Below are positions 12,178-25,173 of a stretch of DNA of 64,000 nt, in pieces. Each line of letters opens with the position of its first letter. Position 1 is the first letter of the stretch. A program made the position numbers and the translations under genes. Source of the DNA: Vitis vinifera (Eukaryota; Streptophyta; Magnoliopsida; Vitales; Vitaceae); NCBI RefSeq assembly GCF_030704535.1, contig NC_081823.1, positions 6,702,501-6,766,500 of the forward strand, given 5' to 3'. The notes under the pieces are model-generated. The model was not told the DNA's origin, did no database searches, and saw only the letters and a list, made by a program, of their open reading frames with translations.

Positions 12178-13683
12178 TCCCCGCTTTTTCTAGTAATATA
12201 GATATAACAGGATAATGTGCGCGTGTGTGACACGCCCCGCCGCTGTAGCCCGAAAATCAGGTGATTTTGGACCACCCTTCAACGATTATGGGTTGATTCG
12301 GATGATTTAAATTGCTAAAAATGGGAAATTGTAGGGAAGTTCAGGCAAAGATTTGGTGGTTCTCAGTGTAATGAAATGATTTCATTTCAGAAATATTGAA
12401 AGCAATTTAAGCGCCTTAAAAGGGTGTTTTGGTGAAAATTTTGAACCATATTTTATTAATTGCACGTGAAGTTATTTGTACCTAAAAATAAAAATACAAT
12501 TTTTAAAAATATATAAATTTAAGTAAATTCGAGTATGGGAGAAATTTTTTGTTTTCTTTCCACGTCAGACTTTAATTCCATTATTTAATCAATTTAATTT
12601 TTGAAACAAAATATGCTCATTTATTTATTTTTTAAATTTCTCTATATTATTGCAAACGTGGCAGTAAATGAATGGAAAATTGTCCAATATTTAATGAAAT
12701 TTATATGTCCGCCGTTCGGACAAAAAGCTCAATCAGCAACTTGTCGACACTGCTGAAGAGACGCTCCCCGCTCAGCTTCCGCGAGTGGGACAAAAATGCT
12801 CTCATTTTCAAAAAGTTTGACACTCGAAGTCTACCGCCGTGAACTTATTTTCCCCACTAGTTTGACCAAACTGGCCCCAAAAAATTGCCTTTCCCACCTC
12901 TCCAGTCAAGGACTTCCTGGTCATTTCACTTTGTCCTTTCCACTCACGTTTAATCTCCAAAAAAAACCACAGGGTTGCACGGAAAAATTCGGACGGCAGG
13001 ATCCCACCTATGGACTCCAAGATGGGGCCAGCAGGTTCCGATGCAGTGATCCGACGGCCGAGAATGCATCAGGTGGGCCATAGTGGAGTATACGTGGCAA
13101 TTTCGATTCCCATGCCTAGGGATTTGTGAGAAAGTGGGTTTCAGGTTGGGCCCCACTAGTGGTGGGTCTGGGCCAATAGGAGTTGGGCCCAGAATTTAAT
13201 AATGATGCCTATTTTTGGTGGCCTCAGAAAGTGTCTCTTTTGGGTAACAGCCGTTCGATTGAGTGCGGCCGAAAAATGAACCAATCAGATATCGTTGATG
13301 TTGAATATGAGTGGGCTGGACTTTAAAAGCAAGTGGGGCCCGCCAATATGAATTGGCAGCCCACCCTGCAGTGACACGAAAAAGCATGGAAAACGACAAG
13401 TTAATTTGTTTGAGTAAGCAATGCGCCAAACTGGGCTGGGCCTACCATTCAATGTGTCTTCTTTTGTATGCACCTAAATAGGCCCATTATTTGGTGGGCC
13501 CCTATGTTCACATGGATGGTTTATTATTATAGTTTGAAGGAAATTTTTATGATAGGTTCTGTTTGGCTTTTGGATTTTATGTGAGTTTGATTAAATAATA
13601 GGAAAAAAAAATGGAAAATGAAGGAAGATGGAAGAAAATACAAGTGTGAATGCCAAGTTTCCTAAATTTTTTTAGAAAATAAA

Positions 13684-13802
13684 GAGTATATTTGACAATG
13701 ATTTTAAGAAGTATTTTAAAAAAGGTGTTTTTTAGTCTCAAAAATTTTTATATGTATTAAAAATGTTAAAAATACTTTCTAAAATCATTGTTAAATATAC
13801 TT
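13684..13802. mobile_element. Hairpin MITE-like element
   Basis: Two arms of about 32 bp are inverted repeats of each other: GAGTATATTTGACAATGATT at 13684 and its near-complement ending AATCATTGTTAAATATACTT at 13802. Related hairpins occur at 32894-32993 and 53511-53722, so this is a dispersed non-autonomous family. Confidence 0.6.
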
Positions 13803-15325
13803 AAAATCAAAATCAAACTAGAAAATTTTGAACTATTTGCAAAATTATTAAAAAATGACAAATTAACAAATTAGGTAATCCATTCATAAAATTTGATTTC
13901 TCAAATTTGAGGATCCGATCCAAGAATGAGGATGAGAAATTTAATTACCGAATTATAACTTGAATAGGTTAAAAAGTTAACTCTGTCAAACCCAATACCC
14001 AAGGTCAAGTTGGGGGCTATCATACGTAACTACAAGTTATTAAATAAAACAATTATTTTAAAGTCTATTAAACATAAGTAATATTATGAAATAAGAGATT
14101 AAAAACTAAATATCTCAAAGTCATAAAATAAATAAATAATTATTAATTTAATGTAAATAACTATTCATAAATTTAAACTTCATCCGCATAAGTTACTATA
14201 AAAATTAAAAATAATAATAAACTCATTTGTCTAATATAATTAAAAACTAAGAAAAATTAAACTTATTTCTTATTCTTTTTATTTTTTATATTTTAATAAA
14301 TAATATATAATATAATCACAAATAAAAAAATAATGTGCAAGTTTGGATTTCAATGGGTTGCTCGAAACCTCCAACCAATGCCGACATTAATACTTTTAGG
14401 TTGGTATTTTTATGACCATAACTCATTCAAACATTGCCTACCCTTATCCAAACACTAGATTGGACAAATCGAACCTACCCAAGTTGTAGCCCTCTAGTTT
14501 CCTCAAATTTCGGAATGGGTTTCCCCAAATTATGATGAGGCCCATTCATACTATGTTACCCCAGGTTTTTGCTTAATGATATTTTGATAATTACAAATTA
14601 GGGTTAAGTAACTACTCACATTCTTAAACTCTTTGGTGTTAGTTCATGTAAAGATCGTTGTCAAGTTTAGAGTAAATTAAGATCAAGAAGCAATCATAAG
14701 AATATTAGCGTATTGAAGACACTTAGGATCATATTTTGTCAGATTGAATGCACTAGGAGTTCATTGCATATAATTTACCTTTAAAAGCACTTAATTCATT
14801 CAAAGCAATCCTAAATCTGCTTTTATTCATTTACAAATTGGTTGAAAGTTATTTGAATAAAAAATCAAGCTTAAAGTCATCTAAAATATTCTTAAAAGAG
14901 TTTTTCAAATGTGATGGGAAAAGTTTAAATGGTAAAATACCCTTATTTGAGTTTGAACTTACATTTTCTCAAAATTGTAAAATGAACAAAGTATCACTTA
15001 ACCATCTAGGTTGATTGATTGAGGTTTTTATAACTTCTTACAACCAATGGTTAGTCTAACGATTGATCACCCAAGTCAATTGATTGAAGAAAGTGGGGTC
15101 AAACTCCATTTATTGCAAAGAGAGCACATTGAATATATCATTCATCAATCCTTAGAGCTATTACATTGATCATTCAATGCATTAAACAAAAGTTTGCATA
15201 TCCTTAAGTGTATCTTTCAATCCTAGCTTCTTTGTAATCATTTGAGTTGATAATTGTGCTAGGATATTGTTGTATTGCATGTCTTCAAACTATAATCTCA
15301 TAAGAGAGTTCAAGAATGAGACATA

Positions 15326-16921
15326 TGTTAGGAACTTTGGTTCTCTCCATTCCCATGCCCTGGATTATATAAGTGCATGCAAACTATCTTAGGTCTCTAG
15401 ATCCTATGCGATGGAAGAAAAAAATAAAATTTTTAATATTCTAGGATAATAATTTTAAAAAAAAAATCATTAGAAAACTTTACCTTTGATTTGGACGTTC
15501 CTAAATCAATTCTAGTCAATGAAGATGAAGCATGAAGAGTGCGAAGGTCTCGTACACCCAAGATATTTCATTCAATGACTTAAATCATAATCTTAACGCT
15601 CTAAAGTGTGGGCTTTGGAATGGAGGAATTCTAAGCTCTCTCTCTTTAGAGGTGAAAAACAATTGATACACTAAAAGGTTATATAAACCCTAACTCTTAA
15701 GGAGGTATTTATAGGGTCTCTTATTGGACTTAAGTGACTTGAGTCTACCAAGGCTTATGTTACTTAAACGATGCTTAATTGGTTAATTAACCATATATGG
15801 TCATCTAATTAATCAATTAACTCAATCTAGACAACTTATTTACTATCCTTTGTGCAACCTTATGTAATTACCAAAAAACCTTTATACACAAGAGCGAACT
15901 TAAAGTCAATCTAACCCTCATAAACCATGTCATCATGGTAAATGAACTTAAAGTAGGGGTCACTGTAATCCATAGGAGTATTAGTTCCCTTAAAATCCAA
16001 TTATGAAGTTGATTCAACACTCTACTAAAGAAAATCAACCACACTCCAATACCTTATGTAAATAACAATGAGACGAAACTTGAGTTCATGACCCACTATC
16101 CATTGCATATAAACTCCCCATGAACTAGTGTTTTGTAATCTAACAAGGTAGTGTCATTACCTATCAAAATTACCTTTCTAATCCTTGAGTTACTAATATC
16201 ACTTATTATGTGATCAATTGACATACTCTAACTCTAAGGAGTATATGTCAAATCACTACTAAAGGAAATGTCATGGTCATAGTATTTTAAATCACATGTC
16301 CTTTGGATTACCTAAGATGACACATTGTCTCAATTCCATGAGATATCATAATGTCTCTATTGAGAATACCTGTTATTACTAGTTTTCATTAGCAATGACC
16401 CAATCTATAGGGATATATGACTATTTTAGGGTTTCACTCACAACTCTTGTTGACTTTGACACAAGTTTGATATCCTCTCAAGGTTGAGAGTCCACATAGT
16501 AAAGTAGCTTGGTGAATCATGACAATCAATAGTCTTACATCGTGATTCATCGTAAGTCCTATGCAATGTGCATTACATATATTAGTGCACTCACCATAAG
16601 AAAACCATCTCGACAACTAAGACAAATCATCCCTCCAATTAAAAGGTAATGTACTATAGTCTCAGATAAATTGCCCAAATCCATGAATCGATTGTGAATA
16701 ACTAATCACCCTGTAAAGAACTTATGACTTTGATTTTTTTATGTAATTTCTAATACACCTAAGTCATGTACAATGCAAGTGATGTGAAATGTGTATGTTC
16801 AAATAACTTATTAATGCAAAAATAATAATAAATGGGCAACCAAGAAACAAAAATAAATAATTTTATAAATGAATTTCTATCTGTTACATCATGTCATGCT
16901 TTATAAGGCTCAATCCCAATA
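15326..16921 (-). mobile_element. 3' LTR of a decayed Ty1/copia element
   Basis: Read on the minus strand, a polypurine-like CTAGTGAGAGTT precedes TATTGGGATTGAGCC at 16921, where TGTTGGGATT would be expected. About 1.6 kb later the sequence ends TTCCTAACA at 15326. It lies directly downstream of the RNase H region of the copia body on the right. Boundaries are inferred because no second LTR remains to compare. Confidence 0.55.
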
Positions 16922-19900
16922 AACTCTCACTAGTCCTAAGGCATGCTAAGAATATATCTAACCCCTAAGTTATCCCCATGACCATCAAAGACTTTAGTAA
17001 ACAAAGTCTTCATGAAGGGATCCATTAGGTTCTCTACAAAAGAGATCTACTCCATAACCACATCTTTTCTCAATACTAGCTTTCGTATCAAGTGATACTT
17101 TTTTTTTTAATGTGCTTACTATTCTGGTGGTTTCTTAGTTCTTTAAATTGTGTCACCACCCCATTATTATCACAAAATAGTACCAGGGGTGATATTGCCA
17201 AGTGCACTACCCCAAGTCCCAACAGGAACTTCTGAAGCCAAATAGCCTTTTTTGCTACTTCAAAAGTAGCAACATACTCAACTTCCATGGCAGAGTTAGT
17301 AATACAAGATTCCTTCACACTTTTCCAACTAACTGATCCACCACTTAAAGTGAACACAAAATCGAATGTAGACTTGCAAGAGTCTCTATGAAAGTCTAAA
17401 TCTGTATACCTAAGGGATAACAACTCATCGCAATGATACACCAACATATAATCCCTCATTTTTCAAAGATACTTGAGTATATCCTTAGCCATTGTCCAAT
17501 GCTCTATGCCTAGAGTGGATTGATATCTACTCATTATTCCTATAGTAAAGCAAATATTCAGTCTCATATATAGCATCACATACATAAGGTTACTCATTGT
17601 AGAAGTAAAGGGTACTGTTCTTATGCAATCTTTCTCCTCAGTTGTCTTAAGATATTGATCCTGAGAAAAAGGCATTCCATGCCTGAAAGATAGTAGACCC
17701 TTCTTGGAGTCTGGTATCATATATTTAACCAAAATCTTGTCGATGTAGGTGGTCTAAGACACAATCTTCTTATTTTTACAATCTTGAAAGACCTTTGTCT
17801 TAAGAATATATTGTATTTCACCTAGATCTTTCAGCTAGAACTGAATAAATAATCAAATCTTGATTGATGACAATAACCCTACATCATTTCCAATGAGTAG
17901 AATGTTGTCAACGTATAAGACCAAAAACATCATCATATTTCCTTGCATCTTCTTGTACACACAAGACTCATTCTTATTTTGATCAAAATCAAGAGTCTTG
18001 ATAGTTTGATCAAAACGTTTATTCCATGAGCAAGATGTTTACTTTAATCTATAAATGGATTTATGCAACTTGCACACAAAGTGTTCTTGACCCTTTGCTA
18101 TGAATTCGTCTGGTTGCATCATATAGATGTTTTTTTCAAGATCATCGTTCAATAATGTTATCTTAACATACATTTGTCATATCTTATAATTGAGATACAT
18201 TGCAATGAATAAGAGTATTATGATGGATTTGAGCATGGCTACTAGTGAGAAGGTCTCTTCATAGTCAAAACTAGGTTTCTAACTATAACCTTTCGCTACC
18301 AACCTAGTCTTATATATCTCAACCTATTCATTTACCATTCTCTTCCTCTTGTAAACCTACTTGCACCCTATGAGTTTTATCCTTTCATGCGTTTCTATAA
18401 GATCCCAGACTTTGTTAAAATATATAGATTCTAACTCTTCCTCTATAGCTCTTTGCCATAGAATAACATCATCACTACTCATTGTTTCATCGTAATCTGT
18501 AGGATCGGTCTCATGTACGTTCCTCCGAAATAGCCTTGAAAGACTTTTCCAAAAACATAAATCTATTTGGTTGTATTACAACCCTCCCACTACGATAAGG
18601 CACTGATGTATTAGAACTTACTAGAATGATAGGTGTAGGAACCTCTAAACCCATAGTCCCCTATGCTAATATGAGAGTGTCATCAAGTGTTTTCCAATCT
18701 ACATCACATTTTGCCTTGTTACTCATCATATAACATTTTCTAGAAATTTGGCTTTTATATTGACAAATACCTTATGGTTGCTCTAATTATAAAAGTAATG
18801 CTCTCTCGTTCCTTTTGGATACCCTACGAACAGGCATACCTAAAACCATATTTCCAACTTATCTACCTTTGGTTTCAAGATGTGTTGGGCACCCCTAAAT
18901 GTAAATGTGTTACAAACTAGGTTTACGACCTTTCCACATCTCTCTAGGAGTTAAAGATACTGACTTGGAAAACACTAGGTTGAGAATGTATGTCATAGTC
19001 TCCAAGGAATATCCCTAAAAGGACTCAAGAAGTGATAAGAAACTTATCATAAATCTCATTATGTCTATCAATGTTCGATTTCTTTTTTTCGCTACTCCAT
19101 TTTGTTATGAAGTTCTAGGTGCACTCAATTGGGATAAAATCTTGTGCTTCTTGAGGAAAGAATCTGATTTAGTAGACATGTACTCACTACCTCAATTAGA
19201 TTGAAGTGCCTTGATATGTTTACCCAATTAGTTTTCCAATTTTGCCTTAAATTCAATGAAGTTGTTCAAGACATCGAGCCTCTTATGCATCAAGTAAACA
19301 TATCTAAACCTAGAGTAATCATCAATAATGTAAATGTGATGAAGTACTCATACCTTCCTCGTGCATGGATATTAAAAGTTTCACACATGTTAGTATGCAC
19401 TAACTTCAAACACTCCTTGATTTTATATTCTTTAATGGTAAAAGACCCCTTGGTCATTTTACCTTCTATATAAGATTCTAAGATTGGAAGTTCTTATAGA
19501 ATCAAATAAGGTAATATTCCAAACTTAACCAATCTTTGGATCTTGTTTAGATTAATATAACCTAGGCATAAGTGCCAAAACGTTATTTGATTAATGCTAG
19601 GTTCCTTTCTTTTATGAGATATGATAATTCTTATTACTTGGCAAAACAGATAATGAAGTCACACAATAAAGATTATTTGTAAATGATCTTGAGCAAATAA
19701 ACGAATCACTCATCTTAGAAAAAAACATGTTTTATTATAAAAAATAAAAAAAAACCAATGAATGATTCTATTTACATAAACTAGAAACTAAAATCAAATT
19801 CTTCTTAGATTCGGGAACATAAAGACAATCTTTTAACTCTAGAAAACAACTATCATCAACGATACAATGTCTTAAAACCCTATTAGATCCTTTAAGTCAG
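16922..19900 (-). mobile_element. Truncated, decayed Ty1/copia polyprotein region
   Basis: On the minus strand the order, from right to left, is GAG-pre-integrase (WHLCLGYINLNKIQRL, about 19500-19590), integrase core (GSEYMSTKSDSFLKKH and QNGVAKKRNRT, about 19050-19210), reverse transcriptase (YVDNILLIGND near 17890-17920, where functional elements have YVDD) and RNase H (SWKSVKESCITNSAMEVEY, 17088-17459). The integrase-pol order is that of Ty1/copia. Several stop codons and frame changes interrupt it, gag is absent, and no 5' LTR is seen to the right. The element is dead and 5'-truncated. Confidence 0.85.
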
Positions 19901-21167
19901 CCAACCTTTGAATCAATCGCAAACTGTCGAAACTGGCGGTCAAACCAGTGAACGAGCTAAATAAACCAGTTCTTTACGAACCAAACTCTTCAAAAGCTTT
20001 TTCCTTCATTTCCAAACAATGTTGTTTTGATACATTTAGTATCGAAACGACACCGTTTTGCCTTAGTATAAATTCTTTGCTGGTGCTTCCCTCTCATTTC
20101 TCCATCTCCAACTCCGACTCCAATCAACGCCACCAACAAACAGGGACGTCGTCAATGCCAACAATTATCCCAACAAATGTAAGAGTGAGTTACATCTTCT
20201 CTAGAGAAGTTCCAAGATAAAAAAAAAGTTTAAAAAGAGAAGGAAGAAAAAAAAATGAGAAAAAGGCTTCTCCTCTTGTTATTTTAAAATATATATATTT
20301 TCCTTTATATCCTAAAATAATTCCTATTTCCTCCTAAAATATCTCTCTTTTTTTTCTTAACAATCTAAGTTTCTAATTTATTGTGATCATTTTAAGTTTC
20401 TAATTTTTTAAGCTTTGATTTTTAAAATTTATGATTTTAAATTTCTTATTTTAAGTTTTATATTTCTAATTTGGTGACTTCTATTAGTAAAAAAATTTGT
20501 GAGAAAACTCAATAAATTGACAAAATACCATAAAAGTTTGGGTAGAATTTATTTTTTAATTTTAATAATATATAAAATTATATATTTATGACGTTACCGA
20601 CCACGATTCAATTGTCATTCCAATTGATACCGTGAATTAATAACTTTTTCGATTTAATGACCAGTATAGTTCTAAAAACATTGATAACATCTCCTACTGT
20701 TTCCACATTAACTCTCAATTATTAGGTATAAAAAAACTCACTCCATTATCATCCTAATATAAGTTAATTGTCAATTTTTTTTTTTTTTTAGTTTTAACAA
20801 TGAAAAAAAATCTAAACAAAACCTTAATTTTAAGGTTAAAAGCATCATCAATTAAAATCATAGTCGGTTTTAAGTACGAAGTCAACACCTTATTCATCAT
20901 GGTTTTGACAAAAAATAAAATAAAATGGAAAATCACCAGTTTAATGAATATTTTGAAAATGGAATTGGTCCACTGAACAGCTCAAATCTTGGGACCCAGG
21001 ATCATCTCCGCACTGACAGAGAGTCAGCAAGAAGCCTGATTTAGACAGGCCATGTCAGAAGCAGTGGGCCACATATGAATACGAAAAGGTTCACGACATA
21101 GCTCGTAGCTCCTTTCATTGTTTCTCTGGCTGCTGATTCTGGGGTTTTAGTATTTCATAATTACTCA
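19900..21167. other. Intergenic region upstream of LpxK
   Basis: A GC-richer stretch at 19920-20215 contains AAACGACACCGTTTT (20045-20059) and CT-rich leader-like sequence and resembles a detached promoter/5' leader. 20220-20960 is AT-rich, including a CGATTTAATGACCAGTATAG motif common in plant DNA-transposon ends. The last 200 bp is the LpxK promoter/5' leader. No intact gene was found. Confidence 0.4.
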
Positions 21168-24100
21168 ATGGAGAAATTGAGGAAAGTGGTGAATGAAATT
21201 GCTTACACAACGCCACTATCTCAAAACCTCTCTAAACTGTCGCCTCTTCAATGCTCTCTCATCCCTCTCCTCTTTCTCAGTTCCTCTTTCTACACCCTCG
21301 CTCTCTCCCTCCGCCACTTCCTCTACCGCCACCGCCTTTTTCGCCAACACCGGTGAGTTCCACCGCCACCTGCTCGCCGTTTGGTTGCTGAGAAAATGCT
21401 GCAAAAGCAAAACAGAGTGGAGGGAATTAAGGGTAAAAGAAAAGAACCCACCATTTGGAATTAGTATTCTGACCCAGGAAAGCAAAATTCCACTCAACCG
21501 AGCTTACTGTCACTGTTTGGTTCTGGTGGGTTGCTTTTTCTAGCCTTCTCCGCCACGGAGAAAACTTTGTTTTTCTCCGATTTTCCTCAGGTTTCTCAGG
21601 AATCAATGAAGGAGGAAGTTTGGAATCATAGAGTTTTCTTTGGTTCGGACCGGAGAAAACCAAAACCCTCATTCAACTGAGCATGCTCAATACAATCCAT
21701 TCCGCATTAATTGCCTAGAATTCCAGAAGTTGCAATCTTGTCTCCATTTTCTCAGCAACAAAACTAAAATCTGTGACATTTGCTCTTTTTGATAATTTTT
21801 TCCTTGATTTTGAAGGTTGCCAGTGCCAGTTATCAGCGTCGGAAATATGACGTGGGGAGGCAATGGGAAGACGCCCATGGTTGAATTCATGGCCCTCTGG
21901 TTGGCCAATTCTGGAATTTCACCTCTGATTCTTTCTAGGGTATCACTTTCTTTCATTTTCCCTTTTTCTTCATTTGGGGTTTGGATGTGATGAGCCTTGT
22001 TTGAATTTCACTGTTGATTACGTGTTGCGCGTGCGTGTGTTATATTTTTTGATAATGTAGAATGGACAGTTGGTTGATAGCTGATGGCATGAACTATTGA
22101 GTTATTTCTTGAAGAAAAATGTATTTAGAACATTCTTAATTTTCCATAATAGATCAGGCCAATGCCTATTGAGGTATTACTTGGAATTAGTTCACAATTT
22201 TGGTGTGTAAGTTTTGAGCCTGTACCTGTTCCATAAAATGGTGATCTAACGCCGAAATTTTCATAATGTACTAGCCAGTTGATTTCCACAAAGAAGTCAG
22301 TGTTAATGTTCTAAAGTTGTTCCAGAGCGCAATCAGATCCTTAGTTGAAGTGCATTTGTCTCCAATAGTGTGGGTTTTGGCTTGCTTTATAGATAGATTT
22401 AGGTTTGTTTGACTGGCAGGGTTATGCTGGTGGGGATGAAGCTAAAATGCTCCAAAGGCGGCTTCTTGGAAGATCTGCTAAGATTGGTGTGGGTGCAAAC
22501 AGGGCAGCAACTGCTGCTCATTTTTTTGAAAGATATGGTTACATGGATCCTGGCCCTGCTACATGCTTGGAGAGGCTTTGTTTTGACCAAACAATGGGAA
22601 GTCATCTTGATGCAGACAAAATTGGTGCGGTGATTCTAGATGATGGAATGCAGGTAGTGGTATTCCTTTTTCAGTTTCCTCTCCACTCCATCCTTGTGCA
22701 TTTTTGCTCCTACATTAAAAAAAAAAAAAATTGTTGTTACAAGCTTCTCCCACTGGCAGAGTATTCTCTAATCTTTTGACATGAAAATTTATGGCCTATT
22801 ACCTTGTCTTCCATGAGTTTGTTTATTGACAAAATGTCCCAGAAAAATTTCATGTTATGCTCACGTTTTAGTATGAACAGCATTTCTTGTTTTGTGAGTC
22901 TCTTAATTGCCCTATTTTGAATTTTAGCAATGAACACTTGAAATATATATACACATATATCGTTTAGACTGCTGTAATGATAATCTATGGATTATTATGT
23001 GTATGGAAGTCAGCATCGGAGCTTGTGGCGTGATCTGGAGATTGTTATGGTAAATGGACTGATGCCATGGGGAAACTATCATTTACTCCCACTTGGACCT
23101 TTGAGGGAACCTTTGACTGCACTCAGGCGAGCAGATGTTGCCATAGTCCATCATGCAGACTTGGTATGCAAAACTGACCTTTTGCATTTCTTCCTTTTAT
23201 TTCCTTAACTTTCCCTTGTAAGTTTTTAAGCTTCACTGGAGAACTTGTAATATGACACATGTATTTGATCATGTAATTTCATTATCACAAAGCAGCTCTT
23301 TTATTCCTTTGCTTTACATGTTAGCAGATTGGAACATGTTAAATACAGTGGACTAAAAGGTTTGTGCTCGAGAATTGTGCAGGTACTAGAACAAAGTCTC
23401 AAAGATGTTGAACTAAAGATGCAAGAAATCAAAGAATCTCTCCCTATTTTCTTCACTAGAATGGCTCCCTCACACTTATTAGAAATGGGAAACATCGACT
23501 CCAAAATGCCTTTGAGATCTGTATGCGACAAGGTTGTGTTATGTGTTTCTGCAATTGGTTTTGCAAATGCCTTTGTGCAGGCAATTGGGAGGGTATTAAT
23601 CTTTCCATTTCATACATTCTTTTTTCAAATTTCTTCTTGGACATTTTAATTTTATATATGTTATGTTCTGGTCCAGATGACATTCAATGGTGTCAAATAT
23701 TGGGTTTTTCCATTTACATTCTAACCTTTATATGTGCTTATATTTCTAATTAGTGGATAATCTTCTGCAGATAGGAGCCTTTTATGTGGATCGACTAGAC
23801 TTCAGTGACCACCATTTATTTCAAGCCAAGGTACCATTACCTTCCCCTCCTGTCTTGATTTTGATACTGTTCATGTGCATGATCCTACTTTTTATTGGTC
23901 GATAAGAGCATGTAGCAAATGCTGTTTAAAGGGAATGCCCAACTTGTTTTTCCACTCCTCTTTTTTTCTTAAATGTTTAATTAAGTGCTAATCTAATGAT
24001 TATCATTTTGCTGTTGTCATTCAATCTAGGATGTTGAGATGATTAGAATGAGACTTGGAAAACTACAGGACAAATTTGGTTTGAAGCCTGTTGTTGTTGT

Positions 24101-24681
24101 CACTGAAAAGGTGAGTTTATTTTTATGTAGGTCTGAAAAATGTTGTTTAAAATTGTTCTCGATTGTTCTCGGTTTATTTGAGTTGACAAGATATGGTTAA
24201 GCAAACATCTTTCATATCTTTATTTTATGTGCATGTGGCCTTGGATTTGCATTTTAGAGTTCATGTAGTCATACTCTCAAGGGTTATATCTACTCTCTCA
24301 GCCAATGAGGATAATATGGAAATGGTTTCATTTATCTTCAATTAGATGACCAATTTCATTTTGATCTTCAATTAGATGACCAGCTTAGCCCTTTGCATTG
24401 TATTGTGGAGCGCCATAAATGTGAACTGAACAGGCTAAAAATTTGTGAGCCTCTTGTTTTTCTGTCTTTTCTTTTTTCCTGCATAATTTTATTTTATTAT
24501 TATTATTATTTTTTACTAGGACTATGATCGGGACCCAGAGATTCTTAAAAATTTGGATCCTTTCCAAGTTTTGATACTGTGTTCCAATCTGCAATTTATA
24601 CCCCGTGATGGACGTTCTGAGGACGGCTTCAAGAAATTGGTGAAGCAGCTTCTGGAAGTAAAATTATCGGATGGAAAGTAG
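21168..24681 (+). CDS. LPXK: Tetraacyldisaccharide 4'-kinase (LpxK), organellar, eight exons, 401 residues
   Basis: Exons: 21168-21352, 21816-21939, 22420-22653, 23014-23163, 23383-23592, 23771-23830, 24030-24110, 24520-24681; all phases agree. LpxK transfers phosphate from ATP to the 4' position of the disaccharide precursor of lipid A. The P-loop SVGNMTWGGNGKTP lies at about residues 69-82, right after a hydrophobic N-terminal segment (about 27-48). The family signature DDGMQHRSL lies at about 177-185, followed by the LLPLGPLREP segment. Bacterial LpxK has the same N-terminal membrane helix and P-loop. The plant enzyme works with the other Lpx homologues in mitochondria, so the leader should be a targeting sequence. 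Length is close to the Arabidopsis protein. The TAG stop overlaps a possible GTAGAT splice donor, which would extend the C-terminus (see 25059-25173). Confidence 0.95.
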
Positions 24682-25058
24682 ATTTAAGCTTTGATATTTC
24701 AGATCAAGGGTTTGGTCCTCTGCAAGCGTAGAACTAATGGGTATATGTGCAGGGTGGTCCAATCTGGATACAATGAAAATGAACTTGTTGCAGAACATCC
24801 TGTTGAACAAGTTGAGATGTGCTTTGTATGAACACAGTTTAGGAGCATTTCAATTACTTGGTCCTCTGTTCTTATATTTTCTTCAGTTTTTCTTCCAAGG
24901 TGAGATCCCATTATATATTTTGCAAGATCAATCTTAAATTAATGAACAGACACCATTCTTTCCCAAGCAGTTGAGTCAATGAAGCTGGTTTTTATTCATG
25001 CGGTGTACATTATTACTATAATGGCACACTTATCACCTGTTATTTTGAACTAATACAG

Positions 25059-25173
25059 GTTCAAACAAAGGTATGATCCTAAGGATTACTGGTCCAAGGC
25101 AAGACTACTTATTCAGCATGATATAGGAACACAGAGGCATTACAAAAATGGTAAGGCCTTTTCTCTTCCCTGA
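25059..25173 (+). other. Possible alternative last exon of LpxK
   Basis: If exon 8 of LpxK is spliced at GGAAA|GTAGAT (just before 24678), an acceptor TAATACAG at 25051-25058 joins in frame to this exon. It gives 38 more codons, including RYDPKDYWSKARLLIQ, and ends at TGA 25171-25173. Without splicing, translation stops at the TAG formed by the donor itself. The GTAGAT donor is weak and I do not recognise the extension. The exon abuts the stop codon of the opposite-strand glyoxalase copy (25174-25176). Confidence 0.35.

Larger units (their letters stand above)
11942..15325. other. Intergenic region upstream of the bromodomain gene
   Basis: The first 60 bp is a CT-rich leader. A GC-richer promoter-like zone runs to about 13500 and includes the TGACGTCA site at 12170. 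From 13550 the DNA is AT-rich, with a hairpin MITE at 13684-13802. From about 14550 to 15300 there are degraded LTR-like stretches with motifs such as TTTTGATAATTACAAA and CAATTGATTGA. No gene was recognised. Confidence 0.5.

Noticed and set aside
19948..20220. A 90-residue plus-strand frame beside AAACGACACCGTTTT
   Set aside because: No family similarity and a composition like a leader sequence; reported only as a promoter-like remnant.
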